Assembly: GCF_031202265.1 (NCBI RefSeq)
Contig: NZ_CP100604.1
Location: 4,136,501 to 4,200,500, forward strand
Length of the DNA: 64,000 nt
From: Bradyrhizobium sp. Ash2021
GTDB taxonomy: Bacteria > Pseudomonadota > Alphaproteobacteria > Rhizobiales > Xanthobacteraceae
Reading direction: 5' to 3'
Every line of letters starts with the position of its first letter. The first letter of the stretch is position 1. The notes beneath the pieces are model-generated. The model did no database searches and was not told the DNA's origin. It worked only from the letters and a program-made list of their open reading frames with translations. The translations under genes were made by a program, and so were the position numbers. This document shows, in pieces, positions 17,411-26,512 of the stretch.

Positions 17411-19786
17411 CTACGCCGCCTTCGCCTTTTTCGCATCCTCGATCGCGCGCCAGACCCGTTCCGGCGTCAGCGGCATGTCGAGATGGGTGATGCCGTACTC
17501 GGACAGCGCATCGAGCACCGCGTTGACGATGCACACGAGGCTGCCGGCGCAGCCGGCTTCGCCGCAGCCCTTGGTGCCCAAGGGATTTGATTTGGCCGGC
17601 GAGGGGTGGTCGCCGACTTCCATCAGCGGAACGTCTTCCGCGCGCGGCATCGCGTAATCCATGAACGAGCCTGTGATGGGCTGGCCGCTCTCGTCGTAGC
17701 TGACTTCTTCCATCAAGGCCTGGCCGATGCCCTGGGCGACGCCGCCATGCAACTGGCCGGCGACGATCATCGGATTGACGATGGTGCCGAAGTCGTTGAC
17801 GCCGGTGTAGCGCACGATCCGCGTCACGCCGGTGTCGGGATCGATCTCGACTTCCGCGACATGGCAGCCATTGGGGAACGTCGACGGCGTGTCTTTGGTG
17901 GCGTGATCGACGTCGAGCGTGTCAGGCACGCCCTCCGGCACGTTGCCGTCGCGTAAGCGCTGCGCCATCTCCATGATGCCGATCGAGCGGTCGGTGCCGG
18001 CGATGGTGAAACGGCCGCCGGAAAATTCGATATCGCCTTCGGACGCTTCCAGCAGATGTGCCGCGGCCTGCTTGCCCTTGGCGACCACCAGCGCCGAAGC
18101 CTCGACGATCGCCTGACCGGTCGCGGTGATCGAGCGCGAGCCGCCGGTGCCGTTGCCGAAACGAACGAGATCGCTGTCGTTCTGCTCGATCGTGATCTTT
18201 TCGAACGGCACGCCAAGCTGCGCGGAAAGCACCTGCGCGAACGGCGTGGCGTGACCCTGGCCGTAATCCAGCGTGCCGGTGGTCAGCTTGATCGAACCAT
18301 CCGGCTCGAAATTGATCTTGCCGAGTTCGCCGCTCGGGGGGGCGGTGACTTCGAGATAGGAACCGACCGCAATGCCGCGCAGCTTGCCGTTCTTGCGGCT
18401 TTCCTTTTTGCGTTTGGCAAAGTTGGCGTGATCGGAAATCTCCAGCGCCTTGTTGAACACGCCGGCGAAATCGCCGCTGTCATAGGTGACGCCCGACGAC
18501 GCCGGGAACGGAAACTGCGCCGGTTTGATGAAGTTGCGCTTGCGCAAGGTCAGGCGGTTGATGCCCATCTCGTCGGCGGCGCGATCGATCAGCCGCTCCA
18601 TGTAGTAATTGGCCTCGGGCCGGCCGGCGCCGCGATAGGCGCCCATCAGCGTGGTGTTCGTCAACACCGTCTTGATGTCGACGCCGAGCAGCGGCGTGCG
18701 GTAGACGCTGGCGAGATTTTTTCCGGTGTTGAGCGACAGCGGGCCCGGCGCCACGCCGGTGATGTAGGCGCCGAGATTGCCATGGCCGTTGAGACGGACG
18801 GCGAGGAATTTTCCTTCCGCATCCAGCGCCAGTTCGGCGTGGATGATCTGGGCACGGCCCTGGCTGTCGGACAGAAAGCTGGTCGAGCGCTCGTCGGTCC
18901 ATTTCACCGGACGGCCCAGCGCCTTCGCCGCATGCAGGATGCAGGTATATTCGGGATAGTTGACGTTCTTCATGCCGAAGGAGCCGCCGACATTGGCGGT
19001 CAGGATGCGGACCTTGTCGTTCGGCACGTTCAAAATCTTCGCCAGCGTCACCTTGTTGCCGGAGACGCCCTGGGTGGGAACCTGCAGCGTGTAGCGCTCG
19101 GCTACCTTGTCGTAGGCCGCCAACGCCACGCGCGGTTCCATCGAGACCACGGCGACGCGGGTGTTGACGATATCGAGCTTTGTGACATGCGCGGCGCCGG
19201 CGAAGGCGGCGTCGATCTTGGCGGTGTCGCCGTAGTGATAGTCGAGCGCGACGTTACCCGGAATATGATCGTAGAGCTGTGGCGCGCCGGGCTTTGCGGC
19301 TTCCGCGGCATCGGTCACGGCGGGAAGCGGCTCGATGTCGAGTTCGACCGCTTCGGCGGCGTCGCGCGCCTGCGCCAGGGTTTCCGCCACGACAAAAGCA
19401 ACGGGATCGCCGACGAAGCGCACCTTGTCGGTCGATAGCGCGAAGCGATTGGTCTGCAACAGCGGCGAGCCGTCGCGGCTCTTCAGCGGCAGACCGCAGG
19501 TGAAGGGGTTGTAATTGGCCGCCGCAAGGTCCTTGCCGGTGTAGGCGCCGAGCACGCCCGGCATCGCCTTGGCCGCCGTCGTGTCGATACCCTTGATGAT
19601 GCCGTGGGCATGGCTGGAGCGCACCATCCAGCAATAGGCCTGTCCGGGAGCTACGAAATCGTCGGTATATTTGCCCTTGCCGCGCACCAGCGTGTCGTCC
19701 TCCTTGCGGCGGACCGGCTGCCCCACACCGTATTTTTGCAGTGCGATAGCGTTTTCGAGGGAGGCTGGAGACGTATGATCTTGCAT
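17411..19786 (-). CDS. Molybdenum hydroxylase large subunit, form II CoxL-like (xanthine dehydrogenase family)
   Basis: A 791-residue catalytic subunit that would bind molybdopterin cytosine dinucleotide. The active-site loop is AYRGAGR (residues 383-389), the form II signature; true CO dehydrogenases carry a cysteine loop instead. The catalytic glutamate is Glu743 in GTKGCGEAG. Other blocks are GGSFGMKN and LDYGQGHATPFAQVL. The usual small (2Fe-2S) and medium (FAD) subunit genes are not beside it: the neighbours are a MaoC-like gene and ppx. The substrate is unknown; aldehyde, nicotinate or purine-type compounds are possible. Confidence 0.87.
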   Translation of the reverse strand: MQDHTSPASLENAIALQKYGVGQPVRRKEDDTLVRGKGKYTDDFVAPGQAYCWMVRSSHAHGIIKGIDTTAAKAMPGVLGAYTGKDLAAANYNPFTCGLPLKSRDGSPLLQTNRFALSTDKVRFVGDPVAFVVAETLAQARDAAEAVELDIEPLPAVTDAAEAAKPGAPQLYDHIPGNVALDYHYGDTAKIDAAFAGAAHVTKLDIVNTRVAVVSMEPRVALAAYDKVAERYTLQVPTQGVSGNKVTLAKILNVPNDKVRILTANVGGSFGMKNVNYPEYTCILHAAKALGRPVKWTDERSTSFLSDSQGRAQIIHAELALDAEGKFLAVRLNGHGNLGAYITGVAPGPLSLNTGKNLASVYRTPLLGVDIKTVLTNTTLMGAYRGAGRPEANYYMERLIDRAADEMGINRLTLRKRNFIKPAQFPFPASSGVTYDSGDFAGVFNKALEISDHANFAKRKKESRKNGKLRGIAVGSYLEVTAPPSGELGKINFEPDGSIKLTTGTLDYGQGHATPFAQVLSAQLGVPFEKITIEQNDSDLVRFGNGTGGSRSITATGQAIVEASALVVAKGKQAAAHLLEASEGDIEFSGGRFTIAGTDRSIGIMEMAQRLRDGNVPEGVPDTLDVDHATKDTPSTFPNGCHVAEVEIDPDTGVTRIVRYTGVNDFGTIVNPMIVAGQLHGGVAQGIGQALMEEVSYDESGQPITGSFMDYAMPRAEDVPLMEVGDHPSPAKSNPLGTKGCGEAGCAGSLVCIVNAVLDALSEYGITHLDMPLTPERVWRAIEDAKKAKAA

Positions 19787-19987
19787 GGAAAATTACCTGA
19801 AATGCCCTGATTTGCGCGGGGTTCCGTGGGCTTCCGACCAGATAACGCACCGATACCCCCACGACAACGCCTGATTGGGCATAGTCCTATGTGATGGGTT
19901 GTTGATTAGGTCCTTGGCGCTGCTAAAGTTTCCGTGAACACTAATTCTTCGGCGGGCCGGCTTAAGCCCAGCGGAAAGACAGTTTTG

Positions 19988-21031
19988 ATGAAGGATGACA
20001 CGCGGCTTCGCGACGGCCTTCCGGCCCGCGAAAGCCCGTCAGGGCTGACTGCGGCGAGGGTTGAGAACGGCGTTTACGCCGCGCTCGACCTTGGCACCAA
20101 CAACTGCCGGCTGCTGATCGCCAGTCCGTCCGGGGACGGGTTCCGCGTGGTCGACTCGTTCTCGCGGATCATCCGCCTGGGCGAGGGCATTTCCGCGACC
20201 GGTTCCATCAGCGAAGCCGCGATCGAACGCGCGATCGCGGCTTTGAGCATCTGCAGCGACAAGATCCGCTACCGCAGGGCGCGCCGGCTGCGGCTGATCG
20301 CCACCGAAGCCTGCCGCGCGGCCGACAATGCCGACCATTTTCGGGAGCGGGTGGAGAGCGAAACCGGCATCAAGCTGGAAGTGATCGACCGCGAGACCGA
20401 AGCGACGCTGGCCGTGATCGGCTGCTCGCCGCTGCTCGACCAAAAAGGCCGCGGCGCCATCCTGTTCGATATCGGCGGCGGGTCGACCGAACTGGCCCGG
20501 ATCGAGCGCGATCCGGACGCGCACGACGCGGCGCCGTGCATCAAGGCGTGGATGTCGATCCCGCACGGCGTCGTCACGCTGGCCGAGCATTTCGGCGGCA
20601 AGGACGTGACGCCGGAATCCTATGCGTGCATGGTCGAGGAGGTCGCGCAATATGTGGGGCCGTTCGCGGCCGAACACGGCGCCGATCTGCGCGACATGCA
20701 CATGCTGGGCACGTCCGGCACGGTCACGACGCTGGCGGGCGTCCATCTGAACCTGATGCGCTACGACCGCCGCCGCATCGACGGCATCTGGATGAACGAT
20801 GCCGACGTGACCGCGGTCATCGCGCGGCTGCTCGCCATGAGCTACCGGGAACGCGCCAACAACAATTGCATCAGCGTCGAGCGCGCCGATCTGGTGCTGG
20901 CCGGCTGCGCCATTCTCGACGCGATCCGCGATGCCTTCCCGATGCCGCGCCTGCGCGTCGCCGACCGCGGCCTGCGCGAGGGCATGCTGGTCGAGATGAT
21001 GCGCGAGGACGGCGCGCTCAGGGCGTGCTAG
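19988..21031 (+). CDS. Ppx/GppA family exopolyphosphatase
   Basis: A 347-residue protein of the actin-like ATPase fold that hydrolyses polyphosphate or pppGpp. Motifs are ALDLGTNNCRLLIA (phosphate 1), FDIGGGSTEL (phosphate 2) and HMLGTSGTVTTLAG. It is a short Ppx/GppA without the C-terminal HD-like domain of the E. coli proteins, which is usual in alphaproteobacteria. I prefer the ATG at 19988; a GTG at 19934 in the same frame would add 18 residues. It precedes rlmE, as in many Rhizobiales, with a repeat between them. Confidence 0.88.
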   Translation: MKDDTRLRDGLPARESPSGLTAARVENGVYAALDLGTNNCRLLIASPSGDGFRVVDSFSRIIRLGEGISATGSISEAAIERAIAALSICSDKIRYRRARRLRLIATEACRAADNADHFRERVESETGIKLEVIDRETEATLAVIGCSPLLDQKGRGAILFDIGGGSTELARIERDPDAHDAAPCIKAWMSIPHGVVTLAEHFGGKDVTPESYACMVEEVAQYVGPFAAEHGADLRDMHMLGTSGTVTTLAGVHLNLMRYDRRRIDGIWMNDADVTAVIARLLAMSYRERANNNCISVERADLVLAGCAILDAIRDAFPMPRLRVADRGLREGMLVEMMREDGALRAC

Positions 21032-21054
21032 AGCGTCTTCAAGTTCGGTGGCTT

Positions 21055-21155
21055 CATCCTTCGAGACGCGGCTTACGCCGCTCCTCAGGATGAGGTCTCC
21101 CAGACCCTCATGGTGAGGAGCGCGGCGAAGCCGTGCGTCTCGAACCATGAGGCCC
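21055..21155. repeat. CATCCTTCGAGACGC family repeat (copy 2)
   Basis: CATCCTTCGAGACGCGGC near the left end is followed by GCTCCTCAGGATGAGG, as in the 7.9-kb copy. A second inverted half (CTCATGGTGAGGAGCGCGGC, then TGCGTCTCGAACCATGAGG) extends it. It lies between ppx and rlmE, and its 3' end overlaps only the non-conserved 5' extension of the rlmE frame. Confidence 0.7.
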
Positions 21156-21193
21156 CGTTCGTGACAACATCATCTGGTCAAGCAAGAACCGAT

Positions 21194-21883
21194 ATGGCGA
21201 AAGATACCACCGGCCGGTTGCACGTCACGGTCAAGAGCGGTGGCAAGCGCAAGCTGTCGTCAAAACTCTGGCTGGAGCGGCAGCTCAACGATCCCTATGT
21301 GGCGCAGGCCAAGCGTGACGGCCTGCGCTCGCGCGCGGCCTACAAGCTGATCGAGATCGACGACAAATACCACTTTCTCAAGCAGGGCATCGCGGTGGTC
21401 GACCTCGGCGCCGCGCCCGGCGGCTGGAGCCAGATCGCGGCCAAGCGCGTCGGCGCGGCCAATGGCAAGGGCAAGGTGGTCGCGATCGATCTCTTGGAGA
21501 TGCCCGAAATCCCCGGCGTCAGCTTTGCGCAGCTCGATTTCCTGGCCGACGATGCGCCCGCGAAATTGCTGGCGATGATGGGCGGCCGCGCCGACGTCGT
21601 GATGTCCGACATGGCCGGCAACACCACCGGGCATCGCAAGACCGATCAGCTTCGCATCATCGGCCTCGTCGAAGGCGCGGCCGCCTTTGCCGCCGACGTG
21701 CTCAACCCCGGCGGCACGTTCCTGGCCAAAGTATTTCAGAGCGGCGCCGATGCGACGCTGATGACCGAGCTCAAGCGCGATTTTGCCACCGTCAAGCATG
21801 TCAAACCAGCATCGAGCCGGCAGGACTCATCCGAGCGCTACGTGCTGGCGATGGGATTTCGCGGGCAGGCCAATCGAGCCTGA
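21194..21883 (+). CDS. rlmE: 23S rRNA (uridine-2552-2'-O)-methyltransferase RlmE
   Basis: A 229-residue FtsJ-type methylase that modifies U2552 of 23S rRNA. The SAM-binding block is VVDLGAAPGGWSQ, followed by SDMAGNTTGHRKTD. The catalytic lysines of the family fit RSRAAYKL and GGTFLAKVFQ. The frame is open upstream to 21110, but that part encodes the repeat, so the ATG at 21194 is chosen. It sits behind the ppx gene and probably shares transcription across the repeat. Confidence 0.93.
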   Translation: MAKDTTGRLHVTVKSGGKRKLSSKLWLERQLNDPYVAQAKRDGLRSRAAYKLIEIDDKYHFLKQGIAVVDLGAAPGGWSQIAAKRVGAANGKGKVVAIDLLEMPEIPGVSFAQLDFLADDAPAKLLAMMGGRADVVMSDMAGNTTGHRKTDQLRIIGLVEGAAAFAADVLNPGGTFLAKVFQSGADATLMTELKRDFATVKHVKPASSRQDSSERYVLAMGFRGQANRA

Positions 21884-22083
21884 GCGCCAGTTTCGCCGGC
21901 GCCTGGCCGTCGGGGTCGTCCGGCGGGCGAAAACGGTCGGCTGGCGAGCCGCAATCTTTCCATTGGAACTTTGTGCCGCGCGGCGCATTTCAAACCTCAG
22001 GCGCGGTCCGTCATATCCGCATGGCCTGGCGCTAGGCAGGGATAGTGGAGCCGCGCGTCCGTCCAGGGAAGGAGATTCCCGTG

Positions 22084-22926
22084 ATGGAGCAGAGGCGCAG
22101 GGTTGGCAATCGACTGTTAGCTGCGTTGCCGCCGGCAGATTTCGATTTGCTTGCGCCTCATTTGCTGAAAGTACCGCTTGAACGCGACGCCGTGCTGGTG
22201 CGATCGGGAGATCCGATCGAACAGATCTATTTCCCCCGCAGCGGGACGATCGCGTTCATCACGGACATGCCGAACGGACAAACGGTTGCAACCGCGGTCG
22301 TCGGGAATGAGGGAGCCGTCGGCATGCTGTCAGCGCTGGATTCCTCTCTCTCTCCGATGACGGCGGTCGTACGCATAGCCGGGACCGCATTGCATATTTC
22401 TCCGACGCGATTTCGGGCGGCGCTCAGCCGCAGTAGCGCCCTCAAAAACGCGGTTCAGACCCACGCCTGGGCGCTGTTGGCACAATTCCAGCACGTTGCC
22501 GCCTGCAATGCGCTGCACTCGGTCGAGGCCCGCATGGCCCGGTGGTTGCTCCACATCCACGATCAAACCGACGGCAACTTCCTGCCGTTGACCCAGGAGG
22601 CGCTTTCCGAATTGCTTGGCGTGCGACGAACGACGGTGACGCATGTCGTGCACAAGCTCCGGACTTTGGGTGCTATCCGATCCAGTGGGCGGGGCTTGAT
22701 CGAGATCGACCGGCCGCGGCTCGAGGCCGTGGCATGCGAGTGCTACGAGGTCATGCGGCGCAGAATCGAGCGTATTGTTTCACCAGAAGAAATGAAGCCT
22801 CCCGTTCACGGCGCGCCGGTGCCCAAAACTCCCCTTATCCGCGATCCCCTGTTGGCCAAGGCGGGTGAAGCGCCGCGGGGCACGCGGCCGCACGGGGTGA
22901 CCGGCGAACGGCCAAGGGGCCACTGA
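22084..22926 (+). CDS. Crp/Fnr family transcriptional regulator
   Basis: A 280-residue regulator with an N-terminal cyclic-nucleotide-binding-like beta roll (about residues 20-120; IYFPRSGTIAFITDMPNGQTV) and a C-terminal helix-turn-helix (LTQEALSELLGVRRTTVTHVVH). The motif order and lack of an Fe-S cysteine cluster place it in the Bradyrhizobium-type Crp group that answers stress signals rather than oxygen. The strong ribosome binding site GGAAGGAG (22068-22075) favours the GTG at 22081 or ATG at 22084 over the upstream ATG at 22045. The C-terminal 40 residues are proline/arginine-rich and unlike the family. Confidence 0.87.
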   Translation: MEQRRRVGNRLLAALPPADFDLLAPHLLKVPLERDAVLVRSGDPIEQIYFPRSGTIAFITDMPNGQTVATAVVGNEGAVGMLSALDSSLSPMTAVVRIAGTALHISPTRFRAALSRSSALKNAVQTHAWALLAQFQHVAACNALHSVEARMARWLLHIHDQTDGNFLPLTQEALSELLGVRRTTVTHVVHKLRTLGAIRSSGRGLIEIDRPRLEAVACECYEVMRRRIERIVSPEEMKPPVHGAPVPKTPLIRDPLLAKAGEAPRGTRPHGVTGERPRGH

Positions 22927-22975
22927 TGAAATGCCGCACGGGCTCAATGCCCCCGGTGGATCGCCGGACGCTCGT

Positions 22976-23173
22976 TTAACCTGTCAGCAGCATGCGCCTT
23001 TGCGCGACCTTGACCGGCTCGTAAACCCAGGCCTCCCTGGCGAACCATTCGTGATTGGCCTGGCAGATCGAACAATAGGTGCGCGCGAAGAACACCGTGC
23101 TGCATCGAAACTTCTCGCGGTCCGCTTTCATGCCCGTCGGAATTGCGCGTCCCGTTTGCGGACATTTGATCAT
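22976..23173 (-). CDS. Small conserved hypothetical protein with cysteine pairs
   Basis: A 65-residue basic protein. MIKCPQTGRAIPTGMKADRE at the start, TYCSICQ in the middle and HEWFAREAWVYEP near the end match a short protein family I recall as common in Bradyrhizobium. Cysteines at about residues 4, 24, 34 and 37 could bind one zinc ion. The ATG at 23173 is preferred because the conserved part begins there. No function is known. It is convergent with the Crp/Fnr gene and follows the phasin gene on the same strand. Confidence 0.65.
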   Translation of the reverse strand: MIKCPQTGRAIPTGMKADREKFRCSTVFFARTYCSICQANHEWFAREAWVYEPVKVAQRRMLLTG

Positions 23174-23300
23174 GACGATACCCACCTTGGACTCCTCCCG
23201 GCTTGTTTCCGTCCCATGTCCGGTCGCCATCGGCTGGATTGCACCTCTTCTCGCGGGAGGTGCTTGGTCCAGCCGATCCCGGAGGCCTGCAAAAGTACGA

Positions 23301-23768
23301 TTACGAGGTTTTCTGCAGGACCCTGGTAAGGCTCTTCTTGATCGGCTCGGCGGTCTCGGTCGCGACTTTTCGGGCGAGTTCCCAAAGCTCCTTGCTCTGC
23401 GCGGACGTGGTTTCGTAGTTCTTGCGGCTGTGCGTGGCTGATAGCTGGACGATTTCCGACAGCGACTTGGTGCCCATAAGGTGGGTCAGGAAATCGAAAG
23501 CGGAGGTGGCGTTGACGGACGAGATCTCGATGACCTTGGCACCGTAATCCGCAGCTCCCTTGGCGTTGGTCGAATAGGCTTCCCGGAGAATGTCGGCGAT
23601 CTCTCCCGAGGCAGCCTTCATCTTCTCATAGTGTTCCTTGGCCCGCTCCGCGTTCTGCTGGGCGATCCCACCGAAGATCCCGGGCATCGGGAAAAGCGGC
23701 GGCTGAAAGCCGGGTTTCGAGTTCGACGGATCGGCTTTCACTTCGACTTTCGTATTGGCGTCATTCAC
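23301..23768 (-). CDS. Phasin family protein (PHA granule-associated)
   Basis: A 155-residue amphipathic helical protein. After a proline-rich start (PGFQPPLFPMPG) it has the phasin_2 pattern: AERAKEHYEKMKAASGEI, then ADYGAKVIEISSVNATSAFDFLTHL. The C-terminal ends in ELWELARKVATETAEPIKK. Phasins coat polyhydroxyalkanoate granules and limit their size. In this group several paralogues occur per genome. The acetoacetyl-CoA synthetase encoded at 27-29 kb is a plausible metabolic partner, since acetoacetyl-CoA feeds PHA. Confidence 0.9.
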   Translation of the reverse strand: MNDANTKVEVKADPSNSKPGFQPPLFPMPGIFGGIAQQNAERAKEHYEKMKAASGEIADILREAYSTNAKGAADYGAKVIEISSVNATSAFDFLTHLMGTKSLSEIVQLSATHSRKNYETTSAQSKELWELARKVATETAEPIKKSLTRVLQKTS

Positions 23769-24008
23769 GGGTTTTCATCCTTTCAAACGAAACTGAATCA
23801 AAGCACGGCAGTCCGATTTGCATTCCGAACCGTTCCGAGGCACCTGGTGGCCTGGGACGGAGCCGGGAACGATCCCCTATTTCGACGATGGGCCGGTGCG
23901 TTCCCTCGCGCGCCCGGCCTGCCAAAGGTATGGCCTACCAGCGCTGGCGCTTCCGTTCGGTTTCTGACTCTCAGGTGGATTTTTTATCGCCGGATGTTTG
24001 GCGGCGGG

Positions 24009-24190
24009 CCGTCACGTCGAACGACCGGCCTCTGTTGGCGCGGCTTTTCGATGCAGGCGTCGCGGGCCGTCCGTTGTCGAGCCTGCTGCTCCACAAATCC
24101 AGGGAGCAGGGGTTGTTTCTCGGTTTCGCCGCGTGGAACGAAAAGGAGATCGACCGCGCCGCGCGTATCCCGGGCCGGATCGTGCGGTGA
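24009..24190 (+). pseudogene. C-terminal remnant of a MocR-type aminotransferase-like protein
   Basis: The last 60 codons of an open frame read DAGVAGRPLSSLLLHK and GLFLGFAAWNEKEIDRA. These resemble the C-terminal end of PLP-dependent aminotransferase-like MocR/GntR regulators, where RPLSxYY and GLLLGFA are conserved. Nothing upstream encodes the helix-turn-helix or the PLP lysine, so this is a decayed tail. The rest of the gap 23769-24230 shows nothing recognisable. Assignment from memory of the family; moderate at best. Confidence 0.4.
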
Positions 24191-24230
24191 TCGCGGCACC
24201 GGGCCGCCCGGTGGGTGTAGGTCTTCCGTC

Positions 24231-25208
24231 TTACTCCGGCTTGATGCCGGCGGCGCGGACCACCTTGGCCCATTTTTCGGTTTCCTCCGCGATCAGTTTG
24301 CCGAACTCGGCGGGCGAGCCGGGCAGCGGCTCGCCGCCGAGTGCGGCCAACCGTGTCGTCATCGCGGGCTCGGCGATCGCGGTGTTGATTTCCTTGTTGA
24401 GCTTGTCGACGATGTCCTGCGGCGTCTTTTTCGGCGCGCACATGCCGTACCATTGGCTGGTTTCGTAGCCCGGCACGAAATCCCCGACCGGCGGCAATTC
24501 CGGCAACACTTCCGCACGCGCGGCCGATGTCACCGCCAGCGCCCGCAGCTTGCCGGTCCTGACGTAATCGGTGGTGCCGGGCGCGGTCGCGAACAGCACC
24601 TGCACCTCGCCGCCGAGCAGATCGGTCAGCGCCGGCCCCTGGCCGCGATAGGGGACGTGCACCAAATCGACGCCCGCCATCATCTTGAACAGTTCGCCGG
24701 CCATGTGCGGCGCGCTGCCATTGCCGGCCGAAGCCATGTTCACCTTGCCCGGATTGGCTTTTGCATAGCTGATGAACTCGGGGACAGTGGTGGCCGGCAC
24801 CGATGGATTTAACAGGATGACCATCGGCACGCGGATGATGCCGGCGACCGGCGCGATATCGCTGATGAAATTGAAGTTGAGTTTTTCGTACAGCGAGGCG
24901 TTGACCGCGTTCGGGACGGTCGCCAGCAGCAGCGTATATCCGTCGGGCGCCGCGGTCACGACGGCCTCGGTGCCGATATTGCCGCCGGCGCCCGCCCTGT
25001 TCTCCGTGACAAAGGATTGGCCGAGATGCTCGGTCAACCACTGGCCGATCAGGCGTGCGGTGATGTCGACCCCGCCGCCGGCGGCAAAACCGGCGACGAT
25101 GCGCACCGGCCGCGCCGGATAATCATCCGCCGAGGCGAACTGCGCAAAGGCCGGCGCAGCGGCAACGGCGCCTGCGAGTTCAAGGAATTTACGACGGTGA
25201 AGTTTCAT
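24231..25208 (-). CDS. Bug-family tripartite tricarboxylate transporter substrate-binding protein
   Basis: A 325-residue periplasmic binding protein. The N terminus MKLHRRKFLELAG carries a twin-arginine motif followed by a hydrophobic stretch and an Ala-rich cleavage site, indicating Tat export. The mature part has YPARPVRIVAGFAAGGGVDI and ENRAGAGGNIGTEAV, the two phosphate-loop-like blocks of Bug proteins. They bind carboxylates or amides. No TctA/TctB membrane genes are adjacent, as is usual for the expanded Bug family. It diverges from the Tat-exported amidohydrolase gene, suggesting a shared substrate. Confidence 0.9.
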   Translation of the reverse strand: MKLHRRKFLELAGAVAAAPAFAQFASADDYPARPVRIVAGFAAGGGVDITARLIGQWLTEHLGQSFVTENRAGAGGNIGTEAVVTAAPDGYTLLLATVPNAVNASLYEKLNFNFISDIAPVAGIIRVPMVILLNPSVPATTVPEFISYAKANPGKVNMASAGNGSAPHMAGELFKMMAGVDLVHVPYRGQGPALTDLLGGEVQVLFATAPGTTDYVRTGKLRALAVTSAARAEVLPELPPVGDFVPGYETSQWYGMCAPKKTPQDIVDKLNKEINTAIAEPAMTTRLAALGGEPLPGSPAEFGKLIAEETEKWAKVVRAAGIKPE

Positions 25209-25426
25209 ACTAGGTCCCCTTGCGGCACCAAACCTATCCCAATTCCCGTGGGCCAAGTAGGTCCGTCGGGCTAAGCCCGCCCTGCCTGAGACGCTGTGCT
25301 CATATTTCCGTGACGGACTGGTCGTTCCCACAGACATGCCTTACGCTTCGCTACAATCTGGCGTGGTGCCGGCACACCACGCCAGAAAAAAATAAGCCGG
25401 AAAACAAGCCAAGGGAGGCAACCGTC

Positions 25427-26512
25427 ATGACCACACGCCGTGACTTTCTGCGCGGCAGCGCCGCTGCCGCTACCGGGATCGTGTTTTGCAGTTGCGGTCT
25501 GCTGCAAAGCGCCCACGGGCAACAGACTTCGCGGGAAAAGCTGCCGGTGTCGTTGGGCGGCAAGCGGGTCAGGACCATCGACGTCCACGCGCATTGCGTC
25601 ATCCCGGAAGCCAGCAAGCTGCTGGGTCCCGCGTCGCCTTCTCCGGTCAGGGGCGCCGATGAGGTGGTCATCGACATCAACAAGCGGCTCGCGGCGATGG
25701 ACGCGCAGGCGGTCGACATGGAGGTACTCTCGGTCAATCCGAACTGGTACAGCCGGGATCGCGAACTGGCCGGGCAGGTCGTCAAGGTCCAGAACGAGAA
25801 ACTGGCCGAGCTCTGCGCCTCAAAGCCCGACCGGTTCGCAGCCTTTGCCTCGCTGACGCTGCAGGCGCCTGACTTGGCGGTGCAGGAACTCGAAACCGCG
25901 GTCAAGAAGCAGGGGCTGAAGGGCGCTGCGATCGGCGGCAATGTCGCCGGCGAGGCGTTCTCCGATCCCAAATTCCATCCGGTCTGGGCCAAGGCCGAAG
26001 AACTCGGCGCGTCCCTGTTCATTCATCCGCAGGGCGTGCCCGAGCTCAACAAGCAAGTGGCCGGCAACGGCTGGCTGAGCAACGCGATAGCCTACCCTGT
26101 GGAGACGACGATCGCGCTGTCGCACCTGATTTTCGAGGGGACGTTCGACAAATTCCCCGGACTGAAGGTGATCGCTGCGCACGGCGGCGGTTTCTTGCCG
26201 TCCTACGCCGATCGTTCGGATCATGCCTGCCTGGTCAATCCCGGCGGATGCAATCCCGATATCAAGCTGAAGAAGCAGCCGACCGAATACCTCAAGCAGA
26301 TCTATTTCGACTCGCTGGTCTTCACGCCCGAGGCGCTGCGTCATCTGGTGGCCCAGGTCGGCGTCAGCCAGGTTGTGCTCGGCAGCGACTATCCGTTCCC
26401 CTGGCAGTTGCAGCCGGTCGACCACATTTTTGCATCAACATCGCTGAGCGACGACGACAAGGCGGATATTCTGGGCCGGACGGCAGAGAAAATTCTCAAT
26501 TTTGGTTCGTGA
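25427..26512 (+). CDS. Tat-exported amidohydrolase (ACMSD-like TIM-barrel metal hydrolase)
   Basis: A 361-residue metal-dependent hydrolase or decarboxylase. It begins MTTRRDFLRGSAAAATG, a twin-arginine signal, with a cysteine pair (FCSC) near the end of the hydrophobic part. The metal site begins with TIDVHAHC, the strand FIHPQG and AHGGGF follow, and LGSDYPFPW holds the final Asp. The ribosome binding site AAGGGAGG (25410-25417) supports the ATG at 25427. Its family includes ACMS and resorcylate decarboxylases. The Bug-protein gene is divergent from it. The stop codon is immediately followed, in the same frame, by the pseudogene described next. Confidence 0.85.
   Translation: MTTRRDFLRGSAAAATGIVFCSCGLLQSAHGQQTSREKLPVSLGGKRVRTIDVHAHCVIPEASKLLGPASPSPVRGADEVVIDINKRLAAMDAQAVDMEVLSVNPNWYSRDRELAGQVVKVQNEKLAELCASKPDRFAAFASLTLQAPDLAVQELETAVKKQGLKGAAIGGNVAGEAFSDPKFHPVWAKAEELGASLFIHPQGVPELNKQVAGNGWLSNAIAYPVETTIALSHLIFEGTFDKFPGLKVIAAHGGGFLPSYADRSDHACLVNPGGCNPDIKLKKQPTEYLKQIYFDSLVFTPEALRHLVAQVGVSQVVLGSDYPFPWQLQPVDHIFASTSLSDDDKADILGRTAEKILNFGS

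Noticed and set aside
18056..19438. Plus-strand open frame of 460 codons
   Set aside because: Antisense to the CoxL-like gene with no motif or ribosome binding site.
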